Origin: Nocardioides sp. YR527
GTDB lineage: Bacteria; Actinomycetota; Actinomycetes; Propionibacteriales; Nocardioidaceae
Direction: 5' to 3'
Assembly: GCF_900101045.1 (NCBI RefSeq)
Contig: NZ_FNFN01000001.1
Coordinates: 620,001 to 684,000 of the forward strand
Length of the DNA: 64,000 nucleotides
Shown piece after piece: positions 51,881 to 62,160 of the stretch (its first letter is position 1; each line of letters begins with the position of its first letter). A model generated the notes under the pieces. The model did not search any database. It saw only the letters and a program-made list of their open reading frames with translations, and had not been told where the DNA came from. Both the position numbers and the translations under genes were made by a program.

Positions 51881-53323
51881 ATGTCTTCGACACCCCCGAG
51901 CGCCGGTGCCCGTCACCGGGCGGTGGTCCTCATGGTGATCCTCGGCTGCCAGCTGATGATGACCCTCGACGCCTCGATCGTGACCACGGCGCTCACCCAC
52001 ATCAAGACCGAGCTCGGCTTCACCGACTCCTCGCTGTCGTGGATCCAGAACGCCTACGTCCTGGCCTTCGGGGGCCTCCTGCTGCTCGGCGCACGCGCCG
52101 GCGACCTGCTCGGCCGGCGCCGCGTGTTCATCGCCGGCACGGCGCTGTTCACCGCGGCCTCGCTCCTGGCCGGGCTGGCGCCGTCGGCCGGTCTGCTCAT
52201 CGCGGCGCGCACGCTGCAGGGTCTGGCCTCGGCCTTCGCGATCCCGTCGACGCTGGCGCTCCTGATCACGAGCTTCCCCGAGCCCGAGGAGCGCACCCGG
52301 GCCATCGCGATCTACAGCGCGGTGATCGGCGCCGGAGCAAGCGTCGGGATCATCGTCGGCGGCGTCTTCACCGAGTACCTCTCCTGGCGTTGGGGTCTCC
52401 TGATCAACGTCCCGCTCGGGATCCTGATCCTGGCTCTCTCACCGCGCTACCTGCCCGAGACCGAGGCTCGGCCCGGCCAGGTCGACATCCTGGGCGCGCT
52501 CAGTGTCACGGTCGGCATGTCGGCACTGGTCTACGGACTCGTCGAGGCCGCCGAGATCGGCTGGGGCAGCGCTCGGACCCTGCTCCCGCTGGCCGGGTCA
52601 GTGGCCCTGCTCGTCGCGTTCGTGCTCATCGAGCTGCGGGCCACCCAGCCGATCGTGCCGATCCGGCTCTTCCTCAGCGTGCAGCGCTCCGGGGCGTACG
52701 TCGGGCGGATCCTGATCGTCGGCGCGATGTTCTCGACGTTCTACTTCCTCTCGCAGTACCTCCAGAACGTACGCGGTCTCAGCCCGCTCGCCACCGGACT
52801 CGCCTACATCCCGATGACCGGCATGTTCTTCGCCATGGTGTACGCCGTGCGCTGGGCCGGACCGCGGGTCAGCAAGCCCGCGCTGCTGCTGGTCTCCCTG
52901 GTCACTGCCGGGATCGGCATGGCCTGGCTCAGCCGGATCGATGCGACGACCAGCGTGGCGTGGATCCTGCCGCCGCTGCTCGTGCTGGGCATCGGCCAGG
53001 GCATCGCGATCATCCTGCTCACCGACCTCGGGATGGCCGAGGTCGACCCGGGTGACGCCGGCGCCGCGTCCGGGCTGGTCAACACCGCCCACCAGATCGG
53101 CGGTTCGATCGGGCTCGCGCTCCTCACCGTCGTCTACGGCAGCGCGGTGCACCACGACCCCGCCCCGGACACGATCACCCAGGCCCATGGCTACTCGACC
53201 GTCTTCGACGTCGCGACCGGCTTCTACGCCCTCGCAGTGATCGTCGCTCTGGTCATCCTGGTCGCCCACCGTCGCCGCGCGAGCAGGTCGATCACGCCGG
53301 TCACGGTGGCCGCCGCCGGCTGA
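51881..53323 (+). CDS. MFS multidrug transporter, DHA2/EmrB type
   Basis: 480 aa, 14 membrane segments. LDASIVTTALTHIKTEL marks the first helix; motif A is LLGARAGDLLGRRRVFIAG and motif C is IGAGASVGIIVGGVFTEYLSW. ATG 51881 follows the second TetR operator. It should export toxic lipophilic compounds and be induced when the TetR ligand is present. Related to, but not a recent copy of, the transporter at 43987. Confidence 0.92.
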   Translation: MSSTPPSAGARHRAVVLMVILGCQLMMTLDASIVTTALTHIKTELGFTDSSLSWIQNAYVLAFGGLLLLGARAGDLLGRRRVFIAGTALFTAASLLAGLAPSAGLLIAARTLQGLASAFAIPSTLALLITSFPEPEERTRAIAIYSAVIGAGASVGIIVGGVFTEYLSWRWGLLINVPLGILILALSPRYLPETEARPGQVDILGALSVTVGMSALVYGLVEAAEIGWGSARTLLPLAGSVALLVAFVLIELRATQPIVPIRLFLSVQRSGAYVGRILIVGAMFSTFYFLSQYLQNVRGLSPLATGLAYIPMTGMFFAMVYAVRWAGPRVSKPALLLVSLVTAGIGMAWLSRIDATTSVAWILPPLLVLGIGQGIAIILLTDLGMAEVDPGDAGAASGLVNTAHQIGGSIGLALLTVVYGSAVHHDPAPDTITQAHGYSTVFDVATGFYALAVIVALVILVAHRRRASRSITPVTVAAAG

Positions 53324-53327
53324 GCCG

Positions 53328-54107
53328 TCACGGACGTACGGTCAGGCACTGCGTACTGACGCCGAAGGCGCCCTGCTCGTCATGGAGGACGGACGTTGTC
53401 ACGCCGGCGCCGGCCGGCCCGAAGGAGACGGTCGTGTCGAGGCCCAACCAGCCGGGAGCGGGAGCGCGGAACAGGTGCGCGGTCAGGTCGACGTTGGGGA
53501 AGCTGACGACCTTCGGGTCGACCCGGACGGCCACTCCGTTGGTGATGTCGAGCAGCCCGGCGACCTGTGCGAGCCGGCTCACCTCCTCGTCGGCGACGAG
53601 GGGGTGAGCCGTACGCACCCAGGACTGCGCCCGCCCGGGGCCGAGGTCGTGGCGGCGCACCTCGACCGAGGCGATGAAGCCACCGCCCCACAGCGTGGTC
53701 ATGTCCCAGGCGGGCACCTCCTCCGGCGTGGGCATCGGCAGGTGGTGGGTCCCTTCGAGCTCCGCGGTCGGGTAGCCGGCGGTGAGCCAGGCACGGAGGA
53801 GCACGACCGGTCGGCCGCCATGGCAGGCGCGGGCCTCGACGAGCTCGATCGTGCGTCCGCCGCGGAGCACGGTGACCTCGATGTCGACCGGCTCCAGCGG
53901 GACCGTGCCGAGGATGTCGTAGCCGATCCGGGTGATCCGGAGCCCGTCGTCACGGCGGGCGTCTCGGTCCCGTTCGACCTCGTGCGCGAGCACGCCGAGC
54001 AGGGTGGAGATGTGCTGCGTCTCCGGATCCCACGCCCCGCCGACGTGCTCGGTCGGGGTGAAGGTGTGCGGGCCGGTTCGGTGCCAGTAGGCCATCCGGC
54101 GGCTCAC
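53328..54107 (-). CDS. Acyl-CoA thioesterase-like protein (double hot-dog)
   Basis: 259 aa. It contains two hot-dog halves of the TesB-like type: [14 protein letters not shown]...[26 protein letters not shown] and [44 protein letters not shown]. The GTG at 54107 gives a GTGA overlap with the acyl-CoA ligase stop; ATG 54095 is an alternative. It follows the ligase in one operon, so it may recycle the CoA ester that the ligase forms. Confidence 0.85.
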   Translation of the reverse strand: MSRRMAYWHRTGPHTFTPTEHVGGAWDPETQHISTLLGVLAHEVERDRDARRDDGLRITRIGYDILGTVPLEPVDIEVTVLRGGRTIELVEARACHGGRPVVLLRAWLTAGYPTAELEGTHHLPMPTPEEVPAWDMTTLWGGGFIASVEVRRHDLGPGRAQSWVRTAHPLVADEEVSRLAQVAGLLDITNGVAVRVDPKVVSFPNVDLTAHLFRAPAPGWLGLDTTVSFGPAGAGVTTSVLHDEQGAFGVSTQCLTVRP

Positions 54108-55732
54108 AGGCCGAGCAGAGCGACGCTCTGCTCGCGCATGTCGATCTTGCGAACCTTGCCGGTCACGGTCATCGGGAACTCCTCGACGAGCAGCACGTAG
54201 CGCGGTGCCTTGTAGTGGGCGAGCTTGCCGTTGGCGAAGGCGCGGACGGCCTCGGCGTCCAGGGGCTCGGCGCCGGGACGCATCCGGATCCAGGCGCAGA
54301 GCTCCTCGCCGTACCTCTCGTCCGGGACGCCCACGACCTGGGCCTCGGCGATGTCGGGGTGGGTGAAGAGGAACTCCTCGATCTCGCGCGGGTAGATGTT
54401 CTCGCCGCCACGGATGACCATGTCCTTGATCCTTCCCACGACCACGCAGTAGCCGTCCTCGCGCATCACGGCCAGGTCGCCGGTGTGCATCCAGCCGTCG
54501 GCGTCGATCGCGTCGGCGGTCTTCTTCTCATCGTCCCAGTAGCCGAGCATGACCGAGTAGCCGCGGGTGCAGAACTCGCCCGCGGTGCCGCGAGGGACGA
54601 CCTCGCCGGTGGCCGGGTCGACGACCTTGATCTCGACGTGCGGTGCGGCCCGGCCGATCGTCTCGGTGCGACGCTCGAGGTCGTCGTCGGTGCGGGTCTG
54701 GCAGGAGACCGGCGAGGTCTCGGTCATCCCGTACGCGATCGCGACCTCGCTCATGTGCATCTCGCTGACGCACCGCTTCATGACCTCGATCGGGCACAGT
54801 GCGCCGGCCATGATCCCGGTACGCAGCGTGGAGAGGTCGTAGGAGGCGAAGCCCGGATCGTCCTGCATCGCGATGAACATCGTCGGCACCCCGTACAGCG
54901 CCGTGCACCTCTCGTCCTGGACCGTCCGCAGCGTGGTCGCAGGGTCGAAGCCGGGACCCGGGATGACCATGGTCGCACCGTGGGTGGTGCAGCCGAGGTT
55001 GGCCATCACCATGCCGAAGCAGTGGTAGAAGGGCACCGGGATGCACAGCCGGTCCTGCTCGGTGAAGTGGATCGTCTCGGTGACGAAGAAGCCGTTGTTC
55101 AAGATGTTGCGGTGCGACAGGGTCGCGCCCTTCGGGAACCCCGTGGTCCCGGAGGTGTACTGGATGTTGATCGCGTCGTCCGGGTCCAGCGCGTAGTCGA
55201 CGTGGTCGGCCAACTGCTCGCCACGGCCCGCGGTGAGCAACGCGTCCCACTGCGGCGTACCCAGGAAGATCGTCTGCTCGAGAGCGCCGCAGTCGCCCTC
55301 GACCTCGCCGACGAGCGAGACGTAGTCGCTGGTCTTGAACGCCTTGGCGCTGATCAGCAGTCGCACCCCGGACTGGTTGAGCGCGTAGGCGAGCTCGTGG
55401 GTGCGGTAGGCGGGGTTGATGTTGACCAGGATCGCGCCGATCTTGGCCGTGGCGAACTGGACCATCGTCCACTCGGCGCAGTTCGGAGCCCAGATGCCGA
55501 CGCGGTCGCCCTTGCCGATGCCGGCCTTGCGGAGGCCGACCGCGAGGGCGTCCACGTCGGCGTCCAGCTCGGCGTAGTTCCAGCGCCGGCCGGTGGCGAT
55601 CTCGACGAGCGCCTCACGGTCTCCATGACGGGCGACGGTGCGCTCGAAGTTGGCGCCGATCGTCTCCTCGAGCAGCGGTACGTCGATGTCGCCACGGGCC
55701 GACGATGCGGTGATGGATGAGGTCTCGGTCAT
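54104..55732 (-). CDS. AMP-forming acyl-CoA synthetase (FadD type), paralogue of 30737 gene
   Basis: 542 aa. Motifs: [61 protein letters not shown], and [13 protein letters not shown]. It has the same N-terminal [16 protein letters not shown] opening as the 30737 ligase. No SD is seen before ATG 55732; CATGCT 6 nt upstream may serve as a leaderless -10. A CCCTC-GGGGGTG element (55767-55782) lies 35 nt upstream. It is followed by the thioesterase gene and preceded by an MHS transporter on the same strand, forming an uptake-activation-hydrolysis set. Confidence 0.92.
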   Translation of the reverse strand: MTETSSITASSARGDIDVPLLEETIGANFERTVARHGDREALVEIATGRRWNYAELDADVDALAVGLRKAGIGKGDRVGIWAPNCAEWTMVQFATAKIGAILVNINPAYRTHELAYALNQSGVRLLISAKAFKTSDYVSLVGEVEGDCGALEQTIFLGTPQWDALLTAGRGEQLADHVDYALDPDDAINIQYTSGTTGFPKGATLSHRNILNNGFFVTETIHFTEQDRLCIPVPFYHCFGMVMANLGCTTHGATMVIPGPGFDPATTLRTVQDERCTALYGVPTMFIAMQDDPGFASYDLSTLRTGIMAGALCPIEVMKRCVSEMHMSEVAIAYGMTETSPVSCQTRTDDDLERRTETIGRAAPHVEIKVVDPATGEVVPRGTAGEFCTRGYSVMLGYWDDEKKTADAIDADGWMHTGDLAVMREDGYCVVVGRIKDMVIRGGENIYPREIEEFLFTHPDIAEAQVVGVPDERYGEELCAWIRMRPGAEPLDAEAVRAFANGKLAHYKAPRYVLLVEEFPMTVTGKVRKIDMREQSVALLGL

Positions 55733-55766
55733 GCCGCGAGCATGACCGAGACCGTGGTGGCAGCCA

Positions 55767-55782
55767 CACCCCCGAAGGAGGG
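55767..55782 (-). promoter_or_regulatory. CCCTC-GGGGGT element, site B
   Basis: On the minus strand CCCTCCTTCGGGGGTG, 22 nt before the candidate -10 CATGCT of the acyl-CoA ligase. Confidence 0.5.
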
Positions 55783-55797
55783 TGAGCGGGTGCCGGA

Positions 55798-57114
55798 TCA
55801 GGCGATCGCAGGCTCCGCGTCGAGCTCCACGCGGCTGGTCTCCTTGGCGACCAGCAGGCAGACGACGCTCAGCAGGGCCAGGGCGGTGAGGAAGTACGCG
55901 ATGCCGTCGGTGCCCCACCGGGCCAGCAGGTCCTCGGCGATGACGAGCGGGACCGCGCCGCCGAGGATGCCCGCGATGTTGTAGCCGAGCCCGGCGCCGG
56001 TGTAGCGGTACTTCGCCTGGAACATCTCGGGCAGGAACGCCGCGATCGGACCGTAGTTGAGGCCGAGCACGCACAGCAGCAGGCTGTTGCCCAGGGCGAA
56101 GCTCGCGAAGCTGCCCGGCTCCATCACCCCGAAGGCCAGTGGACCGGCCACGATGCCGAAGGCGGCTCCCATGAGCAGCACCGTGCGGCGGCCGAGCACG
56201 TCGGAGAGCCACGCGGAGGCGATGACCGTGACGCTCATGGCGAATGCGGCGACGATCACGCCGAGCAGGGCCTGGGTCATGCTCAGGCCGAGGGTGCCGA
56301 CCGCGTAGGCGACCATGAAGCTCGCGCCGGTGTAGAAGGCGCCGAAGACGATCGCCATGATGCCGCCGCCGAGCAGCACCTGGCGCCACTGGTCGCGGAT
56401 GCACCCGAGGAACGGCAGCGTGCTGCGGCTGCCCGCCGACTGGAGCTTCTTGAAGGACGGGGTCTCGGCGATGTTCAGCCGGACCCAGAGACCGACGCCG
56501 ACCAGGACGGCGCTCGCCAGGAACGGGATCCGCCAGCCCCAGGCCGCGAACGCGTCGGGCTCCATCAGCCGGAACGTGGTGAGCATGGCGCCGGCGGCGA
56601 TGATCAGGCCCAGGCTGGGACCGAGCTGGGGGAACATGCTGTAGCGCCCGCGCTGGCCGTGCGCGGCGTACTCCGTGGTGAGGAGGGCCGCGCCGGCCCA
56701 TTCACCGCCGAGCGCGATGCCCTGCAGCGCTCGCAGGAGCACCAGGATCACCACGGCGCTCTTGCCGATCGACTCCACGCTCGGGATGAGCCCGATCGCG
56801 AACGTCGAGGTGCCCATGATCAGCAACGTGGTGATCAGCGTGGCCTTGCGGCCGATCCGGTCGCCGTAGTGGCCGAAGAGGATCGCGCCGAGTGGTCGGA
56901 AGACGAACGCGACGCCGAAGGTCGCGATCGAGGCCAGGGTGCCCTCCGGACCACCCATGGACGGGAAGAAGATGGCGTTGAACACCAGGGCCGCTGCTAG
57001 CCCGTAGATGAGGAAGTCGTAGAACTCGATGGTGGTGCCGGTCAGTGACGCCGTCGCGACGCGGCGCATGGTGCGCCCGTCGACCTCGGCTCGGTTAGCC
57101 GCGATTTGGGCCAT
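55798..57114 (-). CDS. MHS-family MFS transporter (organic acid:H+ symporter)
   Basis: 438 aa, 12 membrane segments. MHS family marks: [22 protein letters not shown] in the first helix, [22 protein letters not shown] (motif A), [21 protein letters not shown]. Relatives import carboxylates such as benzoates, ketoglutarate or shikimate. SD AGGAGG precedes ATG 57114. It lies upstream of the acyl-CoA ligase and divergent from the LuxR gene, with two inverted GGGGGTA half-sites between. Confidence 0.9.
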   Translation of the reverse strand: MAQIAANRAEVDGRTMRRVATASLTGTTIEFYDFLIYGLAAALVFNAIFFPSMGGPEGTLASIATFGVAFVFRPLGAILFGHYGDRIGRKATLITTLLIMGTSTFAIGLIPSVESIGKSAVVILVLLRALQGIALGGEWAGAALLTTEYAAHGQRGRYSMFPQLGPSLGLIIAAGAMLTTFRLMEPDAFAAWGWRIPFLASAVLVGVGLWVRLNIAETPSFKKLQSAGSRSTLPFLGCIRDQWRQVLLGGGIMAIVFGAFYTGASFMVAYAVGTLGLSMTQALLGVIVAAFAMSVTVIASAWLSDVLGRRTVLLMGAAFGIVAGPLAFGVMEPGSFASFALGNSLLLCVLGLNYGPIAAFLPEMFQAKYRYTGAGLGYNIAGILGGAVPLVIAEDLLARWGTDGIAYFLTALALLSVVCLLVAKETSRVELDAEPAIA

Positions 57115-57172
57115 GATCGTGCCTCCTACTCGGATTGGTGAACCGAGTGTGGGACTGTCCTCACCTGCCCGA

Positions 57173-57206
57173 TACCCCCGGACGAGTGCCCTCGAAAGAG
57201 GGGGTA
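57173..57206. promoter_or_regulatory. GGGGGTA inverted repeat, site C
   Basis: TACCCCCGGACGAGTG (57173-57188, minus-oriented copy of the element, toward the MHS gene) and CTCGAAAGAGGGGGTA (ending 57206, toward the LuxR gene) form TACCCCC-N20-GGGGGTA. Confidence 0.5.
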
Positions 57207-57249
57207 CGCCTCTTGTTGCCTGTGATGGTCGTCACTTACGCTCAACGCC

Positions 57250-58134
57250 ATGAGCACCACCGCGATCGCCCCAGAGGCGCCTTACGACGGGTCCCGGATC
57301 GCCCAGACGCTGGCCTCCTTCCGGTCGGCGTCGGGGCTGGATCTGGCCTTCGGCGGTCCGGTGCGCGGTGACGGCACGGCCATCGACATCACCGCGACCT
57401 GCGGCGCCAAGGGCGTCTCGCTGCGCGGTCTGCGGGTCGTCAACGGGGAGGGCCTGGGCGGGAAGACCCTGCAGACCCGCCAGCCCGGCTCCGTCGACCA
57501 CTACTACACCGCTCGAGGCATCACCCACCTCTACGACACCGCGGTCGCCCAGGAGCAGATCCAGACCGTCGCCGCCCTGCCGATCCTGGTCGACCGGGCC
57601 CCGCGGATGCTCATCTATCTCGCCTCCCGCTCGCGGCTGGGCCTCGGCGGCGTCTGGTTCGACTCGCTGCGCCCGCTGATCCGCACCCTCGAGCGCGAGA
57701 TCCTGATCGACGACGAGGTCCGTAACCGGCTCTCCCGGCTTGCGCCCGCGCCGACGTCGGCTCGGAGCACGGTTGACGCCGCGGCGAAGCGTGATCTCGC
57801 CGAACGCCGCGAAATGGCGGCCGAGCTCACCGACCTGGCCGGCCAGGTGATCGACCCCGAGGTCCGCGGCCGGCTCGAGGCCATGGTCCGGCGGCTCAGC
57901 GCCACACCGGGGGAGAAGCCGGCTCAGCTCGCTCCGGCCGTACGCCTGGCCGCGCGCGAGGTCGACGTCCTGCGCCAGGTCGCTCTCGGGAACAGCAACC
58001 GGGAGGCCGCCGAGGCCCTGGGGATCGTGGAGAGCACGGTCAAGTCCTACCTCAAGAGCGCCACCCGCAAGCTCAACGCCAACAACCGCGTCCACGCAGT
58101 CAGGATGGCGCGCGAGGCCGGCCTGATCGACTGA
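57250..58134 (+). CDS. LuxR-type regulator with GAF-like N-terminal domain
   Basis: 294 aa. Residues about 15-155 look like a GAF sensory domain (DHYYTARGITHLYDTAVAQEQIQTVAALPIL). A middle helical region follows. The C-terminal HTH (about 230-290) reads AAREVDVLRQVALGNSNREAAEALGIVESTVKSYLKSATRKLNANNR. TACGCT (57237-57242) lies 7 nt before the ATG, so it is likely leaderless. It is divergent from the MHS transporter. It is the best local candidate to bind the CCCTC-GGGGGTA elements. Confidence 0.9.
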   Translation: MSTTAIAPEAPYDGSRIAQTLASFRSASGLDLAFGGPVRGDGTAIDITATCGAKGVSLRGLRVVNGEGLGGKTLQTRQPGSVDHYYTARGITHLYDTAVAQEQIQTVAALPILVDRAPRMLIYLASRSRLGLGGVWFDSLRPLIRTLEREILIDDEVRNRLSRLAPAPTSARSTVDAAAKRDLAERREMAAELTDLAGQVIDPEVRGRLEAMVRRLSATPGEKPAQLAPAVRLAAREVDVLRQVALGNSNREAAEALGIVESTVKSYLKSATRKLNANNRVHAVRMAREAGLID

Positions 58135-58136
58135 CG

Positions 58137-58152
58137 CCCTCGTACGGGGGTA
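58137..58152 (+). promoter_or_regulatory. CCCTC-GGGGGTA element, site D
   Basis: CCCTCGTACGGGGGTA, 34 nt before the AraC gene start and just after the LuxR stop. Confidence 0.5.
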
Positions 58153-58185
58153 CCGCACGACAAGCAGCGTGCGCAGTATCTCGGC

Positions 58186-59121
58186 ATGACGCATGCGGAC
58201 TCGGGCGGAGTGTCAGAGAGATGGCGGACCGCGCTGGCGGACGCCTTCGCGGGGTTGCAGGCCGAGCGCCTGCCGCCCGGACAGCACGTGAAGCCCGGCC
58301 CGTTGGCCGGGGCGATCGAGCACGCGAGCCTGGGCCGGGTCGACGCGTTCCGCGTCGGCGGCACGCCGCAGGTCGTACGCCGCACCCGCCGCTCCCTCGC
58401 TGACGTACCCGGCGAGCCGTTCAAGGTCTGCGTCCAGCGCCATGGACGGTCCGTCGTCCGGCTGGGCGGCACCGAGATCGTCCTGAGGCCCGGGGACATC
58501 GCGATCTACGACACCAGCCGCCCCTACGAGCTGCGCTTCGAGGAGACGTGGGAGTGCCTCGCGATGACGCTCCCACGCCGTGCGCTGGCCGTCTCGGAGG
58601 CCGTGATCGAGCGGTCCATGTCGCACGGCTGGACGGCGTTCGACGGTCGGACCGGCGTACTCGGGCATCTGCTGGGGAGCGCTGTCCGCCAGGCACCGCA
58701 GGCCGGGGGAGCGACGCATCTGGGCGAGGCCGCCATCCAGCTGCTCTCGAGCATGGTCGGCGGTGACGACCTGGTCGACCCGGGGGAGGCGCTCCGGGCC
58801 CGGATCATCGCCCACATCGAGGCCCATGCCTGCGACCCGGACCTCGGCCACGATGCCGTGGCGGCCGCCCACGGGCTCTCGCCGCGAAGCCTGCACCGGC
58901 TCTTCGAGAGCCAGCCACTCTCCGCGATGGCACACCTGCGCGAGTTCCGGCTGTTGGCGATCCGAGACGCGCTTCTCGACTCGGCCCATGCCGCCCACTC
59001 CACCGCGTCGATCGCCGGCCGCTGGGGATTTCCGGACCCCTCGCACTTCGCCCGCACCTTCAGATCGCGCTTCGGGGTCACCCCGGGTGCGCTGCGAAAA
59101 GACACTCTGACCTCGGTGTGA
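58186..59121 (+). CDS. AraC-family regulator
   Basis: 311 aa. N-terminal AraC_binding_2-type cupin region (about 25-160): FRVGGTPQVVRRTRR...VLRPGDIAIYDTSRPYELRF. C-terminal double HTH (about 205-305): ACDPDLGHDAVAAAHGLSPRSLHRLFES and SIAGRWGFPDPSHFARTFRSRFGVTPGALR. It lies directly upstream of the molybdenum hydroxylase operon on the same strand and is probably its activator. Confidence 0.92.
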   Translation: MTHADSGGVSERWRTALADAFAGLQAERLPPGQHVKPGPLAGAIEHASLGRVDAFRVGGTPQVVRRTRRSLADVPGEPFKVCVQRHGRSVVRLGGTEIVLRPGDIAIYDTSRPYELRFEETWECLAMTLPRRALAVSEAVIERSMSHGWTAFDGRTGVLGHLLGSAVRQAPQAGGATHLGEAAIQLLSSMVGGDDLVDPGEALRARIIAHIEAHACDPDLGHDAVAAAHGLSPRSLHRLFESQPLSAMAHLREFRLLAIRDALLDSAHAAHSTASIAGRWGFPDPSHFARTFRSRFGVTPGALRKDTLTSV

Positions 59122-59180
59122 GCTGATCGCCCGAGCTGGCGCGGAAAGTCAACGAAGTTGGCGTTCCATGGCGACACAGG

Positions 59181-59202
59181 TGTGACGGCCCGCACATAGC
59201 GT
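59181..59202 (+). promoter_or_regulatory. Promoter of the molybdenum hydroxylase operon with Crp-like half-sites
   Basis: TGTGACGGCCCGCACA (59181-59196) fits TGTGA-N6-TCACA with one mismatch and abuts the candidate -10 TAGCGT (59197-59202). An SD (GGAGG, 59226-59230) precedes the TTG start. Confidence 0.45.
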
Positions 59203-59238
59203 GACCTGGACCCGACCGGACCAACGGAGGTAACCGCC

Positions 59239-61644
59239 TTGTCAACACATCCCGAGACGTCATCAGGCCTATCGGTATCGGGCCTGGCCGAGCACGAGGT
59301 CGGCCGCCGTCGCTTCGTCGGCTACCTCTTGGCCGCCGCCACCGTCACCGGCGCGGCCCAGCTCGGGATCGGCCTCGGCACCCCGGCCGCGGCAGTCGTC
59401 CCGGGGGTGCCGCAGCCGGCCGACCTCTACGACCTCAACGACCTGCTGACCGATGCCGCACGCCCGACCGCGAACCTGATCCAGGTCGTCGTCGACAAGG
59501 ACGGCACCGCGTCGTTCGAACTGCCTCGCGCGGAGGTCGGGCAGGGCATCACCACCTCGATCGCGATGCTGATCGCCGAGGAGCTCGACCTGCCCCTCAG
59601 CAAGGTGAACGTGACCCTGTCGAAGGCACGCCCCGAGCTGATCTGGAACCAGATGACCGGCGGCTCCAACACGATCCACGCCATGTACACGCCCGTACGT
59701 GTGGCCGCCGCCATCGCTCGTGGCGCGCTGCTCGACGCCGCGGCGATCGCGCTCGCGCAGCCGCACGACACCCTCTCCGTCTACGAGGGGGCGATCACCG
59801 CTCCCGGCGGTGCCTCCATCTCCTACGGCGAGCTCGCGACGTCCGCGGCCGCCCTGGTGACGAAGGTCGTCGACGTCGACCTCAAGCCGAAGTCCGACTT
59901 CGCCGTCATCGGCACTCCGCGGCGCCGCAAGGACGCCTTGGACGCGGTCACCGGGGCGAAGCAGTTCGCGATGGACATCGACGTCCCTGACGCGCTGCCC
60001 GCGATGGTCTGCCGCGCCCCCGAGCACAACGGCACGGTGAAGTCCGTCCGCAATCAGAAGGACGTCGAGGCGATGCCGGGCGTGACGCATGTCGTCACCA
60101 TCCCGACCGGGGTCGCCGTTCGCGCCGGCACGTTCGGGCAGTGCATCAACGCCGTGCGTGCCCTCGATGTCGAGTGGAACCCCGGCTCGGTGAGCGGCAG
60201 GTCCGACGCCGATGTCCTCGAGGAGCTCCGCGGGATCGAACGCCCGATGCTGGTGCCTGACGTCGACGAGCTCCTCGGCACGGTGACCGACGCGGTGGGC
60301 GGACTGACCGGTGGACTCGGCGCGGCGGACGTGAAGACGCTCGACACCGACTTCGTCTTCTACACCCGCAGCGGCTCGCCGTTGGAGACCAACTGCGCCG
60401 TCGCGGATGTCCGCGCCGACAAGGCGACGATCTGGGCGGGTTCGAAGACGCCGATCGTGGCTGTCGAGAGCATCGCGCTCGACCTCGGTCTGCCCCCGAC
60501 CGCCGTGACCTTCAACGTCGTGGAGTCCGGCGGCTCGTTCGGCCGCAAGCTCTTCTGGGACGCGGCAAAGGAAGCCGCCCTGATCTCACAGAAGTGCCAG
60601 GCGCCGGTCCGGCTGATGTGGCACCGCGCCGACGAGCCCCGCCAGGGCCGCAACCATCCGATGGCGACCTCCCGAGTGCGTACGGTCTGGGCGGGGGACA
60701 ACATCCTCGCCGTCGAGCAGCAGCACACCTGCACGGCCACCGACTACCGCCACGGCTTCGGCGAGATCCTGACCTCGTCGGCCATCTCGCTGCCGGCCGG
60801 GGTGAGCAACCTGGGTGTGTCGGAGACCATCTTCGTGACCTCCCAGCAAGTGCCGTACGACTTCGGGGTCACCACCCAGGGCCTCATGGAGACGACCAGC
60901 CGCGCTATCAACTCCGGCGCGGTGCGCAACGTCTACTCGCCCGACGTACGCACAGCGCTGGAGCTCACGATCGACAAGGTCGCCAAGAAGATGCGGCTGA
61001 GCCCGGTCGAGTTCCGGCTGAAGTACGCCAAGGAGGACCGCCTGCGACGCGTCATCAAGCAGGTGGCGGCCGCCGGCAGCTGGGGCAGGTCGATACCGGC
61101 CGGCACGGCCCAGGGGATCGCGGTCCACCAGGAGTACAAGGGCTACTCCGCCTGCCTCGTCGAGATCGACTGCCGTCCCGAGACCGTCAACCGCAAGGTC
61201 TACAACGGCGTCACCGGTCCCCGGGTCACCAAGGTGACCTTCGCGATCGACTGCGGAGAGGTGATCAACCCCAAGGGCGTCGAGGCTCAGATGCAGGGCG
61301 GGATCATGGACGGCATCGCGCTCGCCCTGACGGCGAGCACCCACCTGGAGGACGGCCGCTACCTCGAGGCCAGCTGGGACAACTACTTCTACACCCGCCA
61401 GTGGAACACCCCTCCCGACGTACGCGTCTTCGTGATGGACCCGGTCACCGACATCCCCGGCGGCGCGGGGGAGGCCGGCGTCGCCGCCTCGTTCGCGGCG
61501 GTGGCATGTGCCTACGCCCGGGCGACGGGCACCACGCCGACCTCGTTCCCGATCAACCACCACGACCCCATCGGCTTCGAGGTGAAGTCGTTCGTCCCGC
61601 CCGTGCCCGCGTCTCCGACCGACGGCCTCAGCCACACCTACTGA
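59239..61644 (+). CDS. Molybdopterin oxidoreductase large subunit (IorB-like), Tat signal
   Basis: 801 aa, TTG start placed by GGAGG 8 nt upstream. A twin-arginine signal EVGRRRFVGYLLAAATVTGAAQ (about 20-42) suggests export. The xanthine-oxidase-family Mo-binding domains include PRAEVGQGITTSIAMLIAEELDL, VESGGSFGRKLFWDAAKEAALIS, and GAGEAGVAASFAAVACA with the catalytic glutamate. There is no FAD domain, as in isoquinoline 1-oxidoreductase beta subunits. With the 2Fe-2S subunit 13 nt downstream, it should hydroxylate an N-heterocycle or oxidise an aldehyde. Confidence 0.93.
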   Translation: MSTHPETSSGLSVSGLAEHEVGRRRFVGYLLAAATVTGAAQLGIGLGTPAAAVVPGVPQPADLYDLNDLLTDAARPTANLIQVVVDKDGTASFELPRAEVGQGITTSIAMLIAEELDLPLSKVNVTLSKARPELIWNQMTGGSNTIHAMYTPVRVAAAIARGALLDAAAIALAQPHDTLSVYEGAITAPGGASISYGELATSAAALVTKVVDVDLKPKSDFAVIGTPRRRKDALDAVTGAKQFAMDIDVPDALPAMVCRAPEHNGTVKSVRNQKDVEAMPGVTHVVTIPTGVAVRAGTFGQCINAVRALDVEWNPGSVSGRSDADVLEELRGIERPMLVPDVDELLGTVTDAVGGLTGGLGAADVKTLDTDFVFYTRSGSPLETNCAVADVRADKATIWAGSKTPIVAVESIALDLGLPPTAVTFNVVESGGSFGRKLFWDAAKEAALISQKCQAPVRLMWHRADEPRQGRNHPMATSRVRTVWAGDNILAVEQQHTCTATDYRHGFGEILTSSAISLPAGVSNLGVSETIFVTSQQVPYDFGVTTQGLMETTSRAINSGAVRNVYSPDVRTALELTIDKVAKKMRLSPVEFRLKYAKEDRLRRVIKQVAAAGSWGRSIPAGTAQGIAVHQEYKGYSACLVEIDCRPETVNRKVYNGVTGPRVTKVTFAIDCGEVINPKGVEAQMQGGIMDGIALALTASTHLEDGRYLEASWDNYFYTRQWNTPPDVRVFVMDPVTDIPGGAGEAGVAASFAAVACAYARATGTTPTSFPINHHDPIGFEVKSFVPPVPASPTDGLSHTY

Positions 61645-61657
61645 GTAGAGGAAGAAC

Positions 61658-62140
61658 ATGCCCGAGTACACCTTCAAGCTCAACGGGGACAAGGTCACGG
61701 TCGACGTCCAGGACAGCGAGCGCCTGCTGTGGGTGCTGCGCGACGTCCTCGGCGTTCGCGGCCCCAAGTACGGCTGCGGCATCAACGTCTGCAAGGCCTG
61801 TACGTCCCACATCAACGGAAAGGCGTTCAACCCCTGCGCCACCCCGATCAGTGCCCTCGATGAGGACGACGAGATCACCACGATCGAGGGCCTCGCCGAC
61901 ACGGCTCCGGGCGACGGCCTGCACCCTATGCAGGAGGCATGGCTCGATGCCGACGTGGCCCAGTGCGGCTACTGCCAGCCCGGCCAGATCATGGCCGCGG
62001 TCGCGACCGTCAACAAGGCGCACGCCGAAGGCCGTTCGGTCACCGACGCCGACATCGACGAGATCCGCAACATCTGCCGCTGCGGCACCTACGTACGGAT
62101 CCGGGAGGCGATCAAGGCCGGCGCCGGGAAGATGGGCTGA
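61658..62140 (+). CDS. 2Fe-2S subunit of molybdenum hydroxylase (IorA/CoxS-like)
   Basis: 160 aa. The plant-type 2Fe-2S cluster is bound by [22 protein letters not shown] and the second cluster by [11 protein letters not shown] and [22 protein letters not shown] before ATG 61658. It transfers electrons from the molybdenum subunit. It has no signal peptide of its own and would be co-exported with the Tat-borne large subunit, as known for related enzymes. Confidence 0.93.
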   Translation: MPEYTFKLNGDKVTVDVQDSERLLWVLRDVLGVRGPKYGCGINVCKACTSHINGKAFNPCATPISALDEDDEITTIEGLADTAPGDGLHPMQEAWLDADVAQCGYCQPGQIMAAVATVNKAHAEGRSVTDADIDEIRNICRCGTYVRIREAIKAGAGKMG

Positions 62141-62160
62141 TCCTCCACGCCAGCCGATGG

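Noticed and set aside
54104..56701. Extended minus-strand frame that would enlarge the acyl-CoA ligase N-terminus
   Set aside because: The extra residues are out-of-frame translation of the MHS transporter gene. The ligase starts at 55732 by comparison with its paralogue.
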